From contig VBOF01000018.1 of assembly GCA_005877855.1 (NCBI GenBank), positions 1 through 12,633 on the forward strand: DNA of 12,633 nt, written 5' to 3'. The notes beneath the pieces are model-generated. The model saw only the letters and a program-made list of their open reading frames with translations. It was not told the origin of the DNA and made no database searches. Both the position numbers and the translations under genes were made by a program. Shown piece by piece: positions 5,074-12,633 of this stretch. Source of the stretch: Nitrospirota bacterium. Lineage in GTDB: Bacteria; Nitrospirota; Nitrospiria; Nitrospirales; NS-4. How positions within the stretch are numbered: the first letter of the stretch is position 1; each line of letters starts with the position of its first letter.

Positions 5074-7950
5074 TTAACGACGCGCGCGTCGGTGGGGAGC
5101 CGTCCGTGCCCGTCGAACCAGTCTGCTCGAAGCGTGTGGACCAGCTTTCGCATCATCTGCCGCCTTGATGGCGGCCTGTGCCGCGGCAAGCCTCGCGATC
5201 GGCACCCGGTAGGGCGAGCAACTGACATAGTCGAGACCGAGGATGTGACAGAAGGCGATGGACGCGGGATCGCCCCCATGCTCGCCGCAGATCCCCAGCT
5301 TGAGATCCGGCCTCGTCATCCGGCCCCGCTCGATCGCCAACTTCATAAGGCCTCCGACCCCTTCCTGGTCGAGCGTGGCAAAAGGATCGGCGTCGAGGAT
5401 GTTGTCGGGAGTCTCGCTGACCCGCAGGCCGCAGGCCCGGCACTGCATGGTCTTCTGGTCCACCTCGCGGCTCAGGCACCGCGGGCAGCGGTCACGTCGG
5501 TTCATGTAAAAGTCGGTAAACTTCGCGGCGTCGTCGCGGGAGAAGCCGAACGTCGTCTGGGTGAGATCGTTCGTGCCGAACGAGAAGAAGTCCGCCTCGC
5601 GCGCGATCTTGTCAGCGGTGATCGCCGCACGCGGCAGCTCGATCATGGTCCCGACGAGATAGGTGAATTTCGTCTGGTAGCGGCGCATCGTGTCGGCGGC
5701 GACTTCCCGCACCAACTCCTTCTGGGCCTTCATCTCGGCCGCCAGCCCGACCAGCGGGATCATGATCTCGGGCACGACCTTGATGCCTTCCTGCATGACC
5801 TCGCAGGCCGCTTCCATGACGGCCTGCACCTGCATCCGGGTGATCTCCGGCATCGTGATCCCGAGGCGGCAGCCGCGAAGGCCGAGCATCGGGTTGAACT
5901 CGTGCAGCTCCTCGATGCGGGCCAGCAGTTTCTGCTTCTCGACGATGCTCCCCGGGTCGGCCCGGTTCAACTCCATGCGCGCGATCTCCACCATCAGCTC
6001 CTCGCGCTTGGGCAGAAACTCGTGCAGCGGGGGGTCCAGCAGGCGGATGGTGACCGGAAAGCCCTTCATGGCGCGGTAGAGTCCGATGAAATCGCTCTTC
6101 TGCAGCGGCAGCAGCTTGGCCAGCTCGCGCTCACGGTCCTCACGGGTCTTGGCCAGGATCATCTGTTGCATAATCGGGACGCGGTCCTCGGCGAAGAACA
6201 TGTGCTCGGTCCGGCAGAGCCCGATGCCCGCCGCGCCGAAGCCGCGCGCGATGATCGCCTGTTCCGGGATATCCGCATTGGCCCGCACGCCGAGCGTCCG
6301 GAACTCGTCAGCCCATTCCAACAGCGTGGAGAAGTACCGGTACTTCTCGGAATCCGCCAGATTGAGGGTGCCCTGAATGACCTGGATGATCTCGGACTCG
6401 ACGACCGGGATCTGTCCGGCGTACACGGCGCCCGTGAAGCCGTTGATGGAAAGATCATCGCCTTCCTTGAGCGTTCGCGGGCCGAAACGCACCAGCCCAT
6501 CGGCCCCCACGTCCAGCGCTTCGCACCCCGCCACGCACACCTTGCCCATCTGGCGTGCGACCACAGCGGCATGGCTTGTCATGCCTCCCTTGGCCGTGAG
6601 AAACCCGACGGACGCGTTCATGCCGTGGATGTCGTCAGGGCTGGTCTCGCGGCGGACGAGGATCGCGCGCTCGCCTCGCTCCTTCATCTCCACCGCGCGC
6701 TCCGGCGTGAGCGCGATCTTGCCAGCCGCCGCGCCTGGTCCCGCCGGCAGGCCTTTACCCACCGGCTGGTGGTGGCCTTCTTGTTTGGGGTCAAAGATGG
6801 GATAGAGGTACTGGGCGAGTTGCTCCGGTCCGACGCGCATCACCGCCTCGCGTTTGGTGATCACGCCTTCATTGACCAGGTCCACTGCAATCCGCACGGC
6901 CGCGATGCCCGTGCGCTTCCCGACCCGGGTCTGGAGCATGTACAGCTTGCCTTCCTGGATCGTGAACTCCAGGTCGAGCATGTCGCGGTAGTGACGCTCG
7001 AGCTTCTTATAGGTCTTCATGAGGTCCTGGTAGGCCTGCGGGAGCGGCTTCGCCAGGGCCTGGACCGGCAGCGGCGTGCGGATGCCGGCGACCACGTCCT
7101 CTCCCTGCGCGTTCAGCAGACACTCGCCGAAGAAGTTCGGGAGTCCCGTGCCAGGGTCTCGTGTGAAGGCCACGCCGGTTCCGCTCGTCTCTCCCAGGTT
7201 GCCAAACACCATCGCCACCACGTTCACCGCCGTGCCCCAGGAATCCGGAATGTCATAGAGCCGCCGGTAGGTGACCGCGCGCGCCCCGTACCAGGAATTG
7301 AACACCGCATTGATTCCCATCTTGAGCTGCTCGTACGGATCGTCCGGAAACTCGTGCCCGGTCTCCTCCTTCACAATCCGCTTGTAGTGTGCGACCAGGC
7401 CCTTCAACGCCGCAGCCGCGAGATCGGTGTCATGAACCGCGCGCGTCTCGGCCTTCTTCTCTTTCAGAACCTCCTCGAACCGCTCGCGCTTGAGGTCCAT
7501 CACGACCGTCGAGAACATCGCAATGAATCGCCGGTAGGCGTCGTAGGCAAACCGCTCGTTGTTCGTCTTGCGGATGAGCCCCTGGACGGTCCGGTCGTTG
7601 AGCCCCAGGTTCAGCACCGTGTCCATCATGCCGGGCATGGAGGCCCGCGCGCCTGATCGGACCGAGACCAGCAGGGGGTTCGACGGATCGCCGAACTTCG
7701 ACCCCATGGTCGATTCCAGGCGCTTCATGTACCGCAAGACCTCCTCCCAGAGTCCCGGAGGATCCTTCCGCTTGTTTTTGAAGTAGGCCACGCAGGCTTC
7801 GGTGCTGATGGTGAAGCCGGCGGGGACCGGCACGCCCAGGTTGGTCATCTCCGCCAGGCCGGCGCCCTTACCGCCTAACAGGTCCTTCATGTCCCCGTGC
7901 CCTTCCGCCTTGCCGTTGCCGAAGAAGTAGACGTATTTCTTAGTGGCCAC
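5074..7950 (-). CDS. ppdK: pyruvate, phosphate dikinase with zinc-ribbon insert
   Basis: The enzyme interconverts pyruvate + ATP + phosphate with phosphoenolpyruvate + AMP + diphosphate, linking pyruvate to gluconeogenesis or carbon fixation. Order of domains: ATP-grasp nucleotide-binding region (KDLLGGKGAGLAEM, VSVRSGARASMPGMMDT), the phosphohistidine domain with GGMTSHAAVVAR (H460), and the PEP/pyruvate TIM barrel with GTNDLTQ and GICGEHGGDP (C888). At 958 residues it is longer than the usual 870-910. Two additions explain most of this. An insert near residues 818-848 has CPRC (822, 825) and CRAC (837, 840), a zinc-ribbon pattern, where relatives run directly from the SRDDA region into DPF.TLDQ. 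An arginine-rich tail of about 31 residues follows the normal end AAAQAA. The start is GTG with GAGGG just upstream. The gene follows glyS after 67 bases and may be co-transcribed with it. Confidence 0.96.
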   Translation of the reverse strand: MATKKYVYFFGNGKAEGHGDMKDLLGGKGAGLAEMTNLGVPVPAGFTISTEACVAYFKNKRKDPPGLWEEVLRYMKRLESTMGSKFGDPSNPLLVSVRSGARASMPGMMDTVLNLGLNDRTVQGLIRKTNNERFAYDAYRRFIAMFSTVVMDLKRERFEEVLKEKKAETRAVHDTDLAAAALKGLVAHYKRIVKEETGHEFPDDPYEQLKMGINAVFNSWYGARAVTYRRLYDIPDSWGTAVNVVAMVFGNLGETSGTGVAFTRDPGTGLPNFFGECLLNAQGEDVVAGIRTPLPVQALAKPLPQAYQDLMKTYKKLERHYRDMLDLEFTIQEGKLYMLQTRVGKRTGIAAVRIAVDLVNEGVITKREAVMRVGPEQLAQYLYPIFDPKQEGHHQPVGKGLPAGPGAAAGKIALTPERAVEMKERGERAILVRRETSPDDIHGMNASVGFLTAKGGMTSHAAVVARQMGKVCVAGCEALDVGADGLVRFGPRTLKEGDDLSINGFTGAVYAGQIPVVESEIIQVIQGTLNLADSEKYRYFSTLLEWADEFRTLGVRANADIPEQAIIARGFGAAGIGLCRTEHMFFAEDRVPIMQQMILAKTREDRERELAKLLPLQKSDFIGLYRAMKGFPVTIRLLDPPLHEFLPKREELMVEIARMELNRADPGSIVEKQKLLARIEELHEFNPMLGLRGCRLGITMPEITRMQVQAVMEAACEVMQEGIKVVPEIMIPLVGLAAEMKAQKELVREVAADTMRRYQTKFTYLVGTMIELPRAAITADKIAREADFFSFGTNDLTQTTFGFSRDDAAKFTDFYMNRRDRCPRCLSREVDQKTMQCRACGLRVSETPDNILDADPFATLDQEGVGGLMKLAIERGRMTRPDLKLGICGEHGGDPASIAFCHILGLDYVSCSPYRVPIARLAAAQAAIKAADDAKAGPHASSRLVRRARTAPHRRARR

Positions 7951-8017
7951 GATTCCCTCGTATAAAATCTAAATTATCGGTTTACCCATTAAGCTATAAC
8001 CATCATGAATACAGCCA

Positions 8018-10126
8018 TTATGCCTGCTCGACATTGACCTTGGAAAAGTCGGCGTACTGGCGGAAGAGGTTCCGCACGCGGACCAGCAAGGCCAGCCGAT
8101 TACGCCGGAGCGCTTCGTCCTCGACCATCACCATCACTCCGGTAAAGAAGGCGTCGATACGGGCCTTGAGTTTGACCAAGGCCTCGAGGGCGTCCTTGTA
8201 TTTCTCATCCTTTATGAGTCCAGGAACCACCTCTTCAGCCGCGCACACGGCCGAATACAAGCTCTTCTCGACCTCTTCCTTCAGCAACCCACCGTCCACT
8301 TTGTCCTCGGTCTGAGCCTTGGTGATGTTCTCGGCTCGCTTGAAGGCGATCACGAGGGCCTCGAATTCCGGCCGGAGCGCGAAGGCCTGCAGGACCTGAC
8401 TCCGGACCAGGATGTCCCGCGAGTCAAACGTGCCCGACTGCCATCGAGCCAGGACCGCCTCCACCAGATCGCCACGCAGCCTGGTGACCTCCTGAGCATA
8501 ATACCGCAGTCGCTCGCTGAAAAAGCGCTGCAGCTCGCCGGCGGCCTTCCCCTCCACCGGGATTCCCTGTTCCTTTAAAAGTCGGACAGCATCCTGAATC
8601 GTCGCATTGAGACCTAACGAGAGCTCGCCTTCGACCAGGATGCGGATGACGGCATAGGCATGACGCCGAAGAGCGAACGGATCCTGGGATCCAGACGGCA
8701 CGAGACCCACTGAAAAGAACGCCGCAAGGGTGTCGAAGCGGTCGGCAAGGGAAAGGATCTTTCCGGCAAGGCTCGCCGGGATGGCATCCTCCGCGAAGCG
8801 GGGCAGGTAATGCTCGGCGATCGCGTCAGCCACCGCCTTGGGCTCGCCGTCGTGCAGGGCGTACTCCCGTCCCATGATCCCCTGCAGCGTCGGGAACTCC
8901 CCGACCATGCCGGTCACCAGATCGGCCTTGCAGAGCATGGCGGCCCGCCGACAGTGCTCGACCGTGTCGAGGTCGCCGAGCGTATCGGCCAACTTTGTGG
9001 CCATGGCCGTGACGCGCCCCACTTTCTGATAGAGGGTGCCGAGCTTCTGGTGAAAGGTCACTCCCTTGAGTTTTTCGATTCGACTCTCCAACCGCGTCTT
9101 GCGGTCTTCGTCGAAGAAAAACTTCGCATCCGCCAGGCGCGCCGCCAGCACCCGCTCGTTGCCGGCCTGGATCGTCGCCTCGCTGCCGCGCATGTTGACC
9201 ACCGCGACGAAATACGGGAGCAATTTGTCGTCCCTGGCGAGCAAAGGGAAATATCCCTGATGCTCCTTCATCGCTGTACTCAACACAGCCTTCGGCAGGT
9301 CGAGATACCGCGAATGGAAGGAGCCGATGATCGCCCGCGGCATCTCCACCGAAAAGACGGCCTGCTCCAACAGAGCGTTGTCCCGAACGAGCAGACCATT
9401 CTTCTGTTTGGCAATGTTTTCAATCTTCTTGGCGATCATGTCACGCCGCCGGTCAGGATCCACGACCACGCCGGCTTTTTCCAGCGCCTTCTCATAGGAT
9501 CGGAAATCCCTGACGCGCATCGGACGGCCGGAAGAGAGAAAACGATGGCCGATGGTCGTATCTCCGGCCGTCAATCCGGCGAACTCGAACCGGACGGGCT
9601 TGCCGCCGTAGAGAGCTAACAGCCAGCGGACAGGACGCGCAAACCGGACCTGCGTCGCGTTCCACCGCATGGCCTTCGGAAACGAAAGACCGCCCACCAA
9701 CTCGGAGAGAAACTGTGGTAAGAGCACCGCCGTCTTGCGACCGGGGTCTTTCTTGACGGCGAACAGGTACTCGCCCTTTGGAGTGGTCCTGACCACGAGC
9801 GCCTTCACCGGCACGCCTTGCGAGCCCGCAAAGCCGATCGCTGCCTTGGTCGGCTGGCCCTGCGCGTCGAACCCGACAGCCTTGGACGGGCCCATCACCT
9901 CCATAGAGATTGGCTCCTGGTGATCTGCCAACCCTTGAACCCAGAGCATCAGGCGGCGGGGCGTTCCCAGAGTCTTCAGGTCCCCGTGTCTCAGCCGGTG
10001 TCCCGTGAAGAGCTGCGTGGCCTTTTCCCGCAGATCGGTGAGAGCCGACGGCACAAACTGCGCGGGGAGTTCCTCGGTCCCGATCTCCAGCAGCAGCTCG
10101 TGGCCCTTTTCCGGTTTGCGTGTCAT
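8018..10126 (-). CDS. glyS: glycyl-tRNA synthetase beta subunit
   Basis: With GlyQ it forms the bacterial alpha2beta2 glycyl-tRNA synthetase. The beta subunit contributes most tRNA contacts. The ATG at 10126 overlaps the glyQ stop as ATGA, giving 702 residues, close to the family's roughly 690. It begins [20 protein letters not shown], and [10 protein letters not shown] is the family N-terminal signature. Further marks are [26 protein letters not shown], an HD-like region [20 protein letters not shown] (about 400-420), [13 protein letters not shown] and DPFALRR. The C-terminal helical domain ends [15 protein letters not shown] and should contact the anticodon. A longer reading frame from about 10321 overlaps the end of glyQ and is not supported. 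The ATGA overlap suggests translational coupling for equal subunit supply. Confidence 0.97.
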   Translation of the reverse strand: MTRKPEKGHELLLEIGTEELPAQFVPSALTDLREKATQLFTGHRLRHGDLKTLGTPRRLMLWVQGLADHQEPISMEVMGPSKAVGFDAQGQPTKAAIGFAGSQGVPVKALVVRTTPKGEYLFAVKKDPGRKTAVLLPQFLSELVGGLSFPKAMRWNATQVRFARPVRWLLALYGGKPVRFEFAGLTAGDTTIGHRFLSSGRPMRVRDFRSYEKALEKAGVVVDPDRRRDMIAKKIENIAKQKNGLLVRDNALLEQAVFSVEMPRAIIGSFHSRYLDLPKAVLSTAMKEHQGYFPLLARDDKLLPYFVAVVNMRGSEATIQAGNERVLAARLADAKFFFDEDRKTRLESRIEKLKGVTFHQKLGTLYQKVGRVTAMATKLADTLGDLDTVEHCRRAAMLCKADLVTGMVGEFPTLQGIMGREYALHDGEPKAVADAIAEHYLPRFAEDAIPASLAGKILSLADRFDTLAAFFSVGLVPSGSQDPFALRRHAYAVIRILVEGELSLGLNATIQDAVRLLKEQGIPVEGKAAGELQRFFSERLRYYAQEVTRLRGDLVEAVLARWQSGTFDSRDILVRSQVLQAFALRPEFEALVIAFKRAENITKAQTEDKVDGGLLKEEVEKSLYSAVCAAEEVVPGLIKDEKYKDALEALVKLKARIDAFFTGVMVMVEDEALRRNRLALLVRVRNLFRQYADFSKVNVEQA

Positions 10127-11022
10127 ACCGTCCTCTTGCTGAGCATCCCGACGTGGGTCCGGGAGGGGCGCCCTTGGCTGGGCCCCCTCCCGCTTGAATA
10201 ACCTTCCGCACAGACACGGGCCAACCCCCGGACGCGAGCGATGTAAGCCGTCCGCTCGGCGACGCTCAGTGCGCCCCGGGCATCCAGCAGGTTGAACAGG
10301 TGCGAGGCCTTGATGCAGCAATCGTACGCCGGCAAGATCAATCCCTGCTCGGCCAGCCGCTTGCCTTCGGCCTCGTAAGCCGTGAAGGTGGACATCAGCA
10401 CCTTCACATCGGCGACCTCGAAGTTGTACTTCGAGAACTGGACTTCGTCCTCATGGTGGATGTCGCCGTAGGTCACGCCGTCCGTCCAGAGCAGGTCGAA
10501 CACGTTGTCCACCCCCTGCAGGTACATGGCGATCCGCTCTGTCCCATAAGTAAGCTCGACCGAGATCGGATTCAATTCAATCCCTCCCACTTCCTGGAAG
10601 TAGGTGAACTGGGTGATCTCCATCCCGTCGAGCCGCACCTCCCACCCGAGCCCCCAGGCCCCGAGCGTGGGCGACTCCCAGTCGTCCTGCATGAACCGGA
10701 TGTCGTGCTGCTTGGGGTTGATGCCGAGCGCGCGAAGGCTCTGGAGGTAGAGGTCCTGGACATCGTCCGGCGAGGGTTTCAGGATGACTTGGTACTGGTA
10801 GTAATGCTGGAGGCGGTTGGGGTTCTCTCCATACCGCCCGTCTGTCGGCCGCCGGCAGGGCTGCACGTAGGCCGTGCGCCAGGGGTCGGGGCCCAAGACC
10901 TTGAGAAACGTGGCCGGATGGAACGTCCCCGCGCCAACTTCCAAGTCATAGGGTATGTGGATGACGCAACCCTGGTCGGCCCAAAAATGATGCAAGGCGA
11001 GGAGCAGATTCTGAAGGGTCAC
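10123..11022 (-). CDS. glyQ: glycyl-tRNA synthetase alpha subunit
   Basis: This is the catalytic class II subunit that activates glycine and partners with GlyS. The 299 residues match the family. The sequence begins [18 protein letters not shown] and carries [59 protein letters not shown] split over residues of the catalytic core, and [22 protein letters not shown] chose the GTG at 11020-11022. GGGAG lies 9 bases ahead, and the family N terminus aligns there. An upstream TTG at 11070 would lie before the predicted transcription start. The C terminus past about residue 270 ([17 protein letters not shown]) is proline/arginine-rich and differs from the E. coli tail. It is the first gene of the minus-strand run. 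Confidence 0.97.
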   Translation of the reverse strand: MTLQNLLLALHHFWADQGCVIHIPYDLEVGAGTFHPATFLKVLGPDPWRTAYVQPCRRPTDGRYGENPNRLQHYYQYQVILKPSPDDVQDLYLQSLRALGINPKQHDIRFMQDDWESPTLGAWGLGWEVRLDGMEITQFTYFQEVGGIELNPISVELTYGTERIAMYLQGVDNVFDLLWTDGVTYGDIHHEDEVQFSKYNFEVADVKVLMSTFTAYEAEGKRLAEQGLILPAYDCCIKASHLFNLLDARGALSVAERTAYIARVRGLARVCAEGYSSGRGPSQGRPSRTHVGMLSKRTV

Positions 11023-11031
11023 ACTTGCAGT

Positions 11032-11036
11032 CTCCC
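11032..11036 (-). promoter_or_regulatory. ribosome-binding site of glyQ
   Basis: GGGAG on the minus strand lies 9 bases before the GTG at 11022. It decides the start in favour of this GTG over the in-frame TTG 48 bases further upstream, which has no such site. Confidence 0.65.
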
Positions 11037-11059
11037 GATCAGAACATCGGAGGGGCTTC

Positions 11060-11089
11060 ACCCTACACAAGTGCGGTGGGAATTGTCAA
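11060..11089 (-). promoter_or_regulatory. sigma-70-type promoter of glyQ-glyS
   Basis: On the minus strand a perfect TTGACA (11084-11089) is followed after 18 bases by TAGGGT (11060-11065), which keeps the TA and final T of the -10 box. Transcription would start near 11053 and leave a leader of about 30 bases. That is too short for a T-box, and I see none. Confidence 0.5.
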
Positions 11090-11124
11090 TTGAACGTCCG
11101 GCCGGTGCGACGGACCCAATTGAC
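11085..11124. repeat. inverted repeat holding both divergent -35 boxes
   Basis: GTCAATTG (11085-11092) and CAATTGAC (11117-11124) are perfect 8-bp arms. Inside them GTCCG (11096-11100) pairs with CGGAC (11111-11115). Each outer arm supplies the TTGAC of a -35 box, one per strand, so the symmetry may be a by-product of two strong -35 sites or a shared operator. Confidence 0.6.
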
Positions 11125-11148
11125 TGTCCTGCCGCCATTTGCTAGTCT
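11120..11148 (+). promoter_or_regulatory. sigma-70-type promoter of transketolase
   Basis: TTGACT (11120-11125), a 17-base spacer and TAGTCT (11143-11148) preceded by TGC form a -35/extended -10 promoter. The start would be near 11155, about 50 bases before the GTG start codon. Confidence 0.55.
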
Positions 11149-11192
11149 CCGCCAAGCTTGGCAAGTCCGCACGTTCTCTCTATATACTATAT

Positions 11193-11200
11193 AAAGGAGA
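11193..11200 (+). promoter_or_regulatory. strong ribosome-binding site of transketolase
   Basis: AAAGGAGA, with GGAG at 11196-11199, lies 8 bases before the GTG at 11208. It follows a TATATACTATATAA stretch, which should keep the site unstructured. It supports the GTG start, for which no ATG alternative exists nearby. Confidence 0.8.
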
Positions 11201-11207
11201 GTTCTCC

Positions 11208-12633
11208 GTGCCACCCACGTCCATCTCCACCGATTCCCTGGTCCCCACGCTGAATCACTACGCCGCCCGGTTGCGGATCCTGAGCGTTCGCTCCACGACC
11301 GAAGCCGGAAGCGGGCATCCGACGAGTTGCTGCTCGGCAGCAGACATCGTCGCCACCCTGTTCTTCGCGGTCATGCGGTTCGACCCGAAAAACCCCAAGT
11401 ACCCGAACAACGACCGGTTCGTCCTGTCCAAGGGCCATGCGGCGCCGCTCTTATACGCGGCCTGGGCCGAAGCCGGTGCGTTCAATCCGGACGAGCTGTT
11501 GCGCTTGCGGACCATCGAGTCGGACCTCGAAGGCCACCCTACGCCCAGATTGAACTTTGTGGATGTTGCGACGGGCTCGCTCGGCCAAGGGCTCAACGCC
11601 GGCATCGGGCTGGCCATCAACGCCAAGTACCTGGACAAGTCTAGCTACCGCACGTACGTCGTGATGGGCGATGGCGAGTCCGTGGAGGGCTCCAACTGGG
11701 AGGCTGCCGAGATCGCGCGCCACTACCAGCTCGACAATCTCTGCGCGATCGTGGACATCAACCGTCTCGGCCAGAGCGATCCCACTCTTCTGCAGCACGA
11801 TGTGGAGACTTACCGCTCGCGGTGGAGCGCGTTCGGCTGGAATGCTATCCCCGTGGACGGACACGATGTCGCCAAGCTCTTGGACGCGTTCGCCCAGGCG
11901 GCCCGGACGAAAGGTCGGCCGACCGTCGTCCTGGCCCGCACACTCAAGGGGAAGGGCATTTCATTCGTCGAGGATAAACCGGACTGGCACGGCAAGCCTT
12001 TGAAGAAAGGCGAGGAAGCCGACAAGGCGCTGGCCGAGTTGAGCGCTCGGCTCCTTCCCACGCCGCCGACGGTGGAGATCCGCAAGCCGGATCCGATTTC
12101 TCTATCACCGGCGCCGGCCAAACCGGTCGCGCCTCCGGAATACGCCCCCACGGACTTCGTGGCCACGCGGGAGGCCTTCGGCGCGACCCTGGTCAAACTG
12201 GGAGAGGCGAACCCTCGCGTCGTCGTCCTCGACGCCGACGTCAAGAACTCGACGTTTACCGACAAGTTCGCCAAGAAGTTCCCCGAGCGGTTTTTCGAGA
12301 TCTTCATCGCCGAGCAGAACATGATCGGGATCTCGGTCGGACTGGCCAGCCAGGGCAAGATTCCGTTTGCAGCCACCTTCGCCTGTTTTTTGACCCGGGC
12401 CTACGACTTCATCCGCATGGCGGCCATCAGCCGGGCGAACATCAAGCTGATGGGCTCCCATGTCGGGGTATCCATCGGCGAAGACGGGCCGTCGCAGATG
12501 GGACTCGAGGACCTGGCCATGATGGCCGCGCAGCCGGGCGTCGTGGTGCTCTATCCTTCCGACGCCGTCTGCACCCATTGGCTGACAGCGCAGGCCGCGG
12601 ACCACCAAGGGATGGTGTACATCCGCACCGGAC
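11208..12633 (+). CDS. tkt: transketolase, animal-type, N-terminal three quarters (runs off window)
   Basis: The enzyme moves two-carbon ketol units between sugar phosphates using thiamine diphosphate, in the pentose phosphate and related carbon pathways. About 475 residues are present from a GTG start. The first domain has SGHP (H37), LSKGHAA and the cofactor/Mg motif GDG (154-156) with N185 in DINRLGQSDP. It ends with DWHGKPL. A proline-rich linker (about 285-320) leads to the pyrimidine-binding domain with the catalytic glutamate in EQNM (E369) and GSHVGVSIGEDGPSQMGLED. The wording DINRLGQSDP, WHGKPL and RMAAIS, and the positions H37/D155/N185, match human transketolase better than E. coli TktA. 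It therefore belongs to the shorter animal-like class, also known in bacteria. The C-terminal domain lies beyond the edge. Confidence 0.95.
   Translation, partial: MPPTSISTDSLVPTLNHYAARLRILSVRSTTEAGSGHPTSCCSAADIVATLFFAVMRFDPKNPKYPNNDRFVLSKGHAAPLLYAAWAEAGAFNPDELLRLRTIESDLEGHPTPRLNFVDVATGSLGQGLNAGIGLAINAKYLDKSSYRTYVVMGDGESVEGSNWEAAEIARHYQLDNLCAIVDINRLGQSDPTLLQHDVETYRSRWSAFGWNAIPVDGHDVAKLLDAFAQAARTKGRPTVVLARTLKGKGISFVEDKPDWHGKPLKKGEEADKALAELSARLLPTPPTVEIRKPDPISLSPAPAKPVAPPEYAPTDFVATREAFGATLVKLGEANPRVVVLDADVKNSTFTDKFAKKFPERFFEIFIAEQNMIGISVGLASQGKIPFAATFACFLTRAYDFIRMAAISRANIKLMGSHVGVSIGEDGPSQMGLEDLAMMAAQPGVVVLYPSDAVCTHWLTAQAADHQGMVYIRTG

Noticed and set aside
5092..7656. Very long open frame (854 codons) on the plus strand opposite ppdK
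   Set aside because: It is the mirror of the ppdK codon pattern in GC-rich DNA, is full of His/Arg/Asp without any family motif, and has no ribosome-binding site; ppdK itself is unmistakable.
7951..8017. Possible terminator or promoter in the AT-rich gap between glyS and ppdK
   Set aside because: The only stem (GGTT...AACC) is 4-6 bp with a long loop and no clean T-tract, and GATAAT lacks a convincing -35; I see no confident signal here.
10127..10321. Longer N terminus for glyS beginning near 10321
   Set aside because: This part overlaps the end of glyQ in another frame and does not resemble GlyS; the ATG at 10126 in an ATGA overlap gives the normal family start.
11023..11070. Extension of glyQ to a TTG at 11070
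   Set aside because: The extra residues are not family-like, and the TTG lies upstream of the likely transcription start; the GTG at 11022 has a Shine-Dalgarno.
11085..11124. Hairpin between glyQ and transketolase as a terminator
   Set aside because: It lies between two divergent gene starts where none is needed, and has no T-tract; the arms are better explained as -35 boxes.
12105..12608. Open frame on the minus strand opposite transketolase
   Set aside because: It is antisense to highly conserved transketolase residues and has no recognisable motif.

Overview
This is a GC-rich stretch of bacterial chromosome, dominated by housekeeping metabolism. The window suggests a free-living chemolithotroph-like bacterium, and Nitrospirota (Nitrospira-like) is my best guess. 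I base that on general gene content: two-subunit glycyl-tRNA synthetase next to pyruvate phosphate dikinase, an animal-type transketolase, and short palindromic repeats scattered between genes. No marker gene in the window proves it. I see no phage, transposase, CRISPR, tRNA or rRNA gene.

Layout. Everything from the left edge to about 11.02 kb is read leftwards (minus strand). Only the transketolase at the right edge is read rightwards. In transcription order from the divergent promoter region at 11.02-11.21 kb, the minus strand carries glyQ and glyS (ATGA overlap), then ppdK, then ribD, an MFS transporter and ribE. A rho-independent terminator follows ribE. After it come a secreted TlpA/ResA-like thioredoxin-fold protein, a 79-residue protein of unknown function, a metallo-beta-lactamase-fold protein that has lost its metal-binding histidines, and the start of a TPR protein that runs off the left edge. 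On the plus strand, transketolase runs off the right edge. No gene-free stretch exceeds about 190 bases.

How the genes fit together. glyQ and glyS make the alpha2beta2 glycyl-tRNA synthetase. ppdK interconverts pyruvate and phosphoenolpyruvate, and transketolase serves the pentose phosphate or reductive carbon pathways; both are central-carbon enzymes. ribD and ribE supply the deaminase/reductase and the final dismutation step of riboflavin synthesis. ribBA and ribH, often nearby, are not in this window.

Points of interest. (1) A 22-bp perfect palindrome has its loop exactly on the first possible ATG of ribD, so a repeat seems to supply the 5' end of this gene. (2) ppdK carries a four-cysteine zinc-ribbon-like insert and an arginine-rich tail. 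(3) The MFS protein has repeat-derived sequence in its central loop. (4) Four different small palindromic repeat types lie within about 4 kb on the left, and none is apparent across ppdK-glyS-glyQ. (5) The divergent glyQ/transketolase promoters have their -35 boxes in the two arms of one inverted repeat. I found no clear new multi-gene system.
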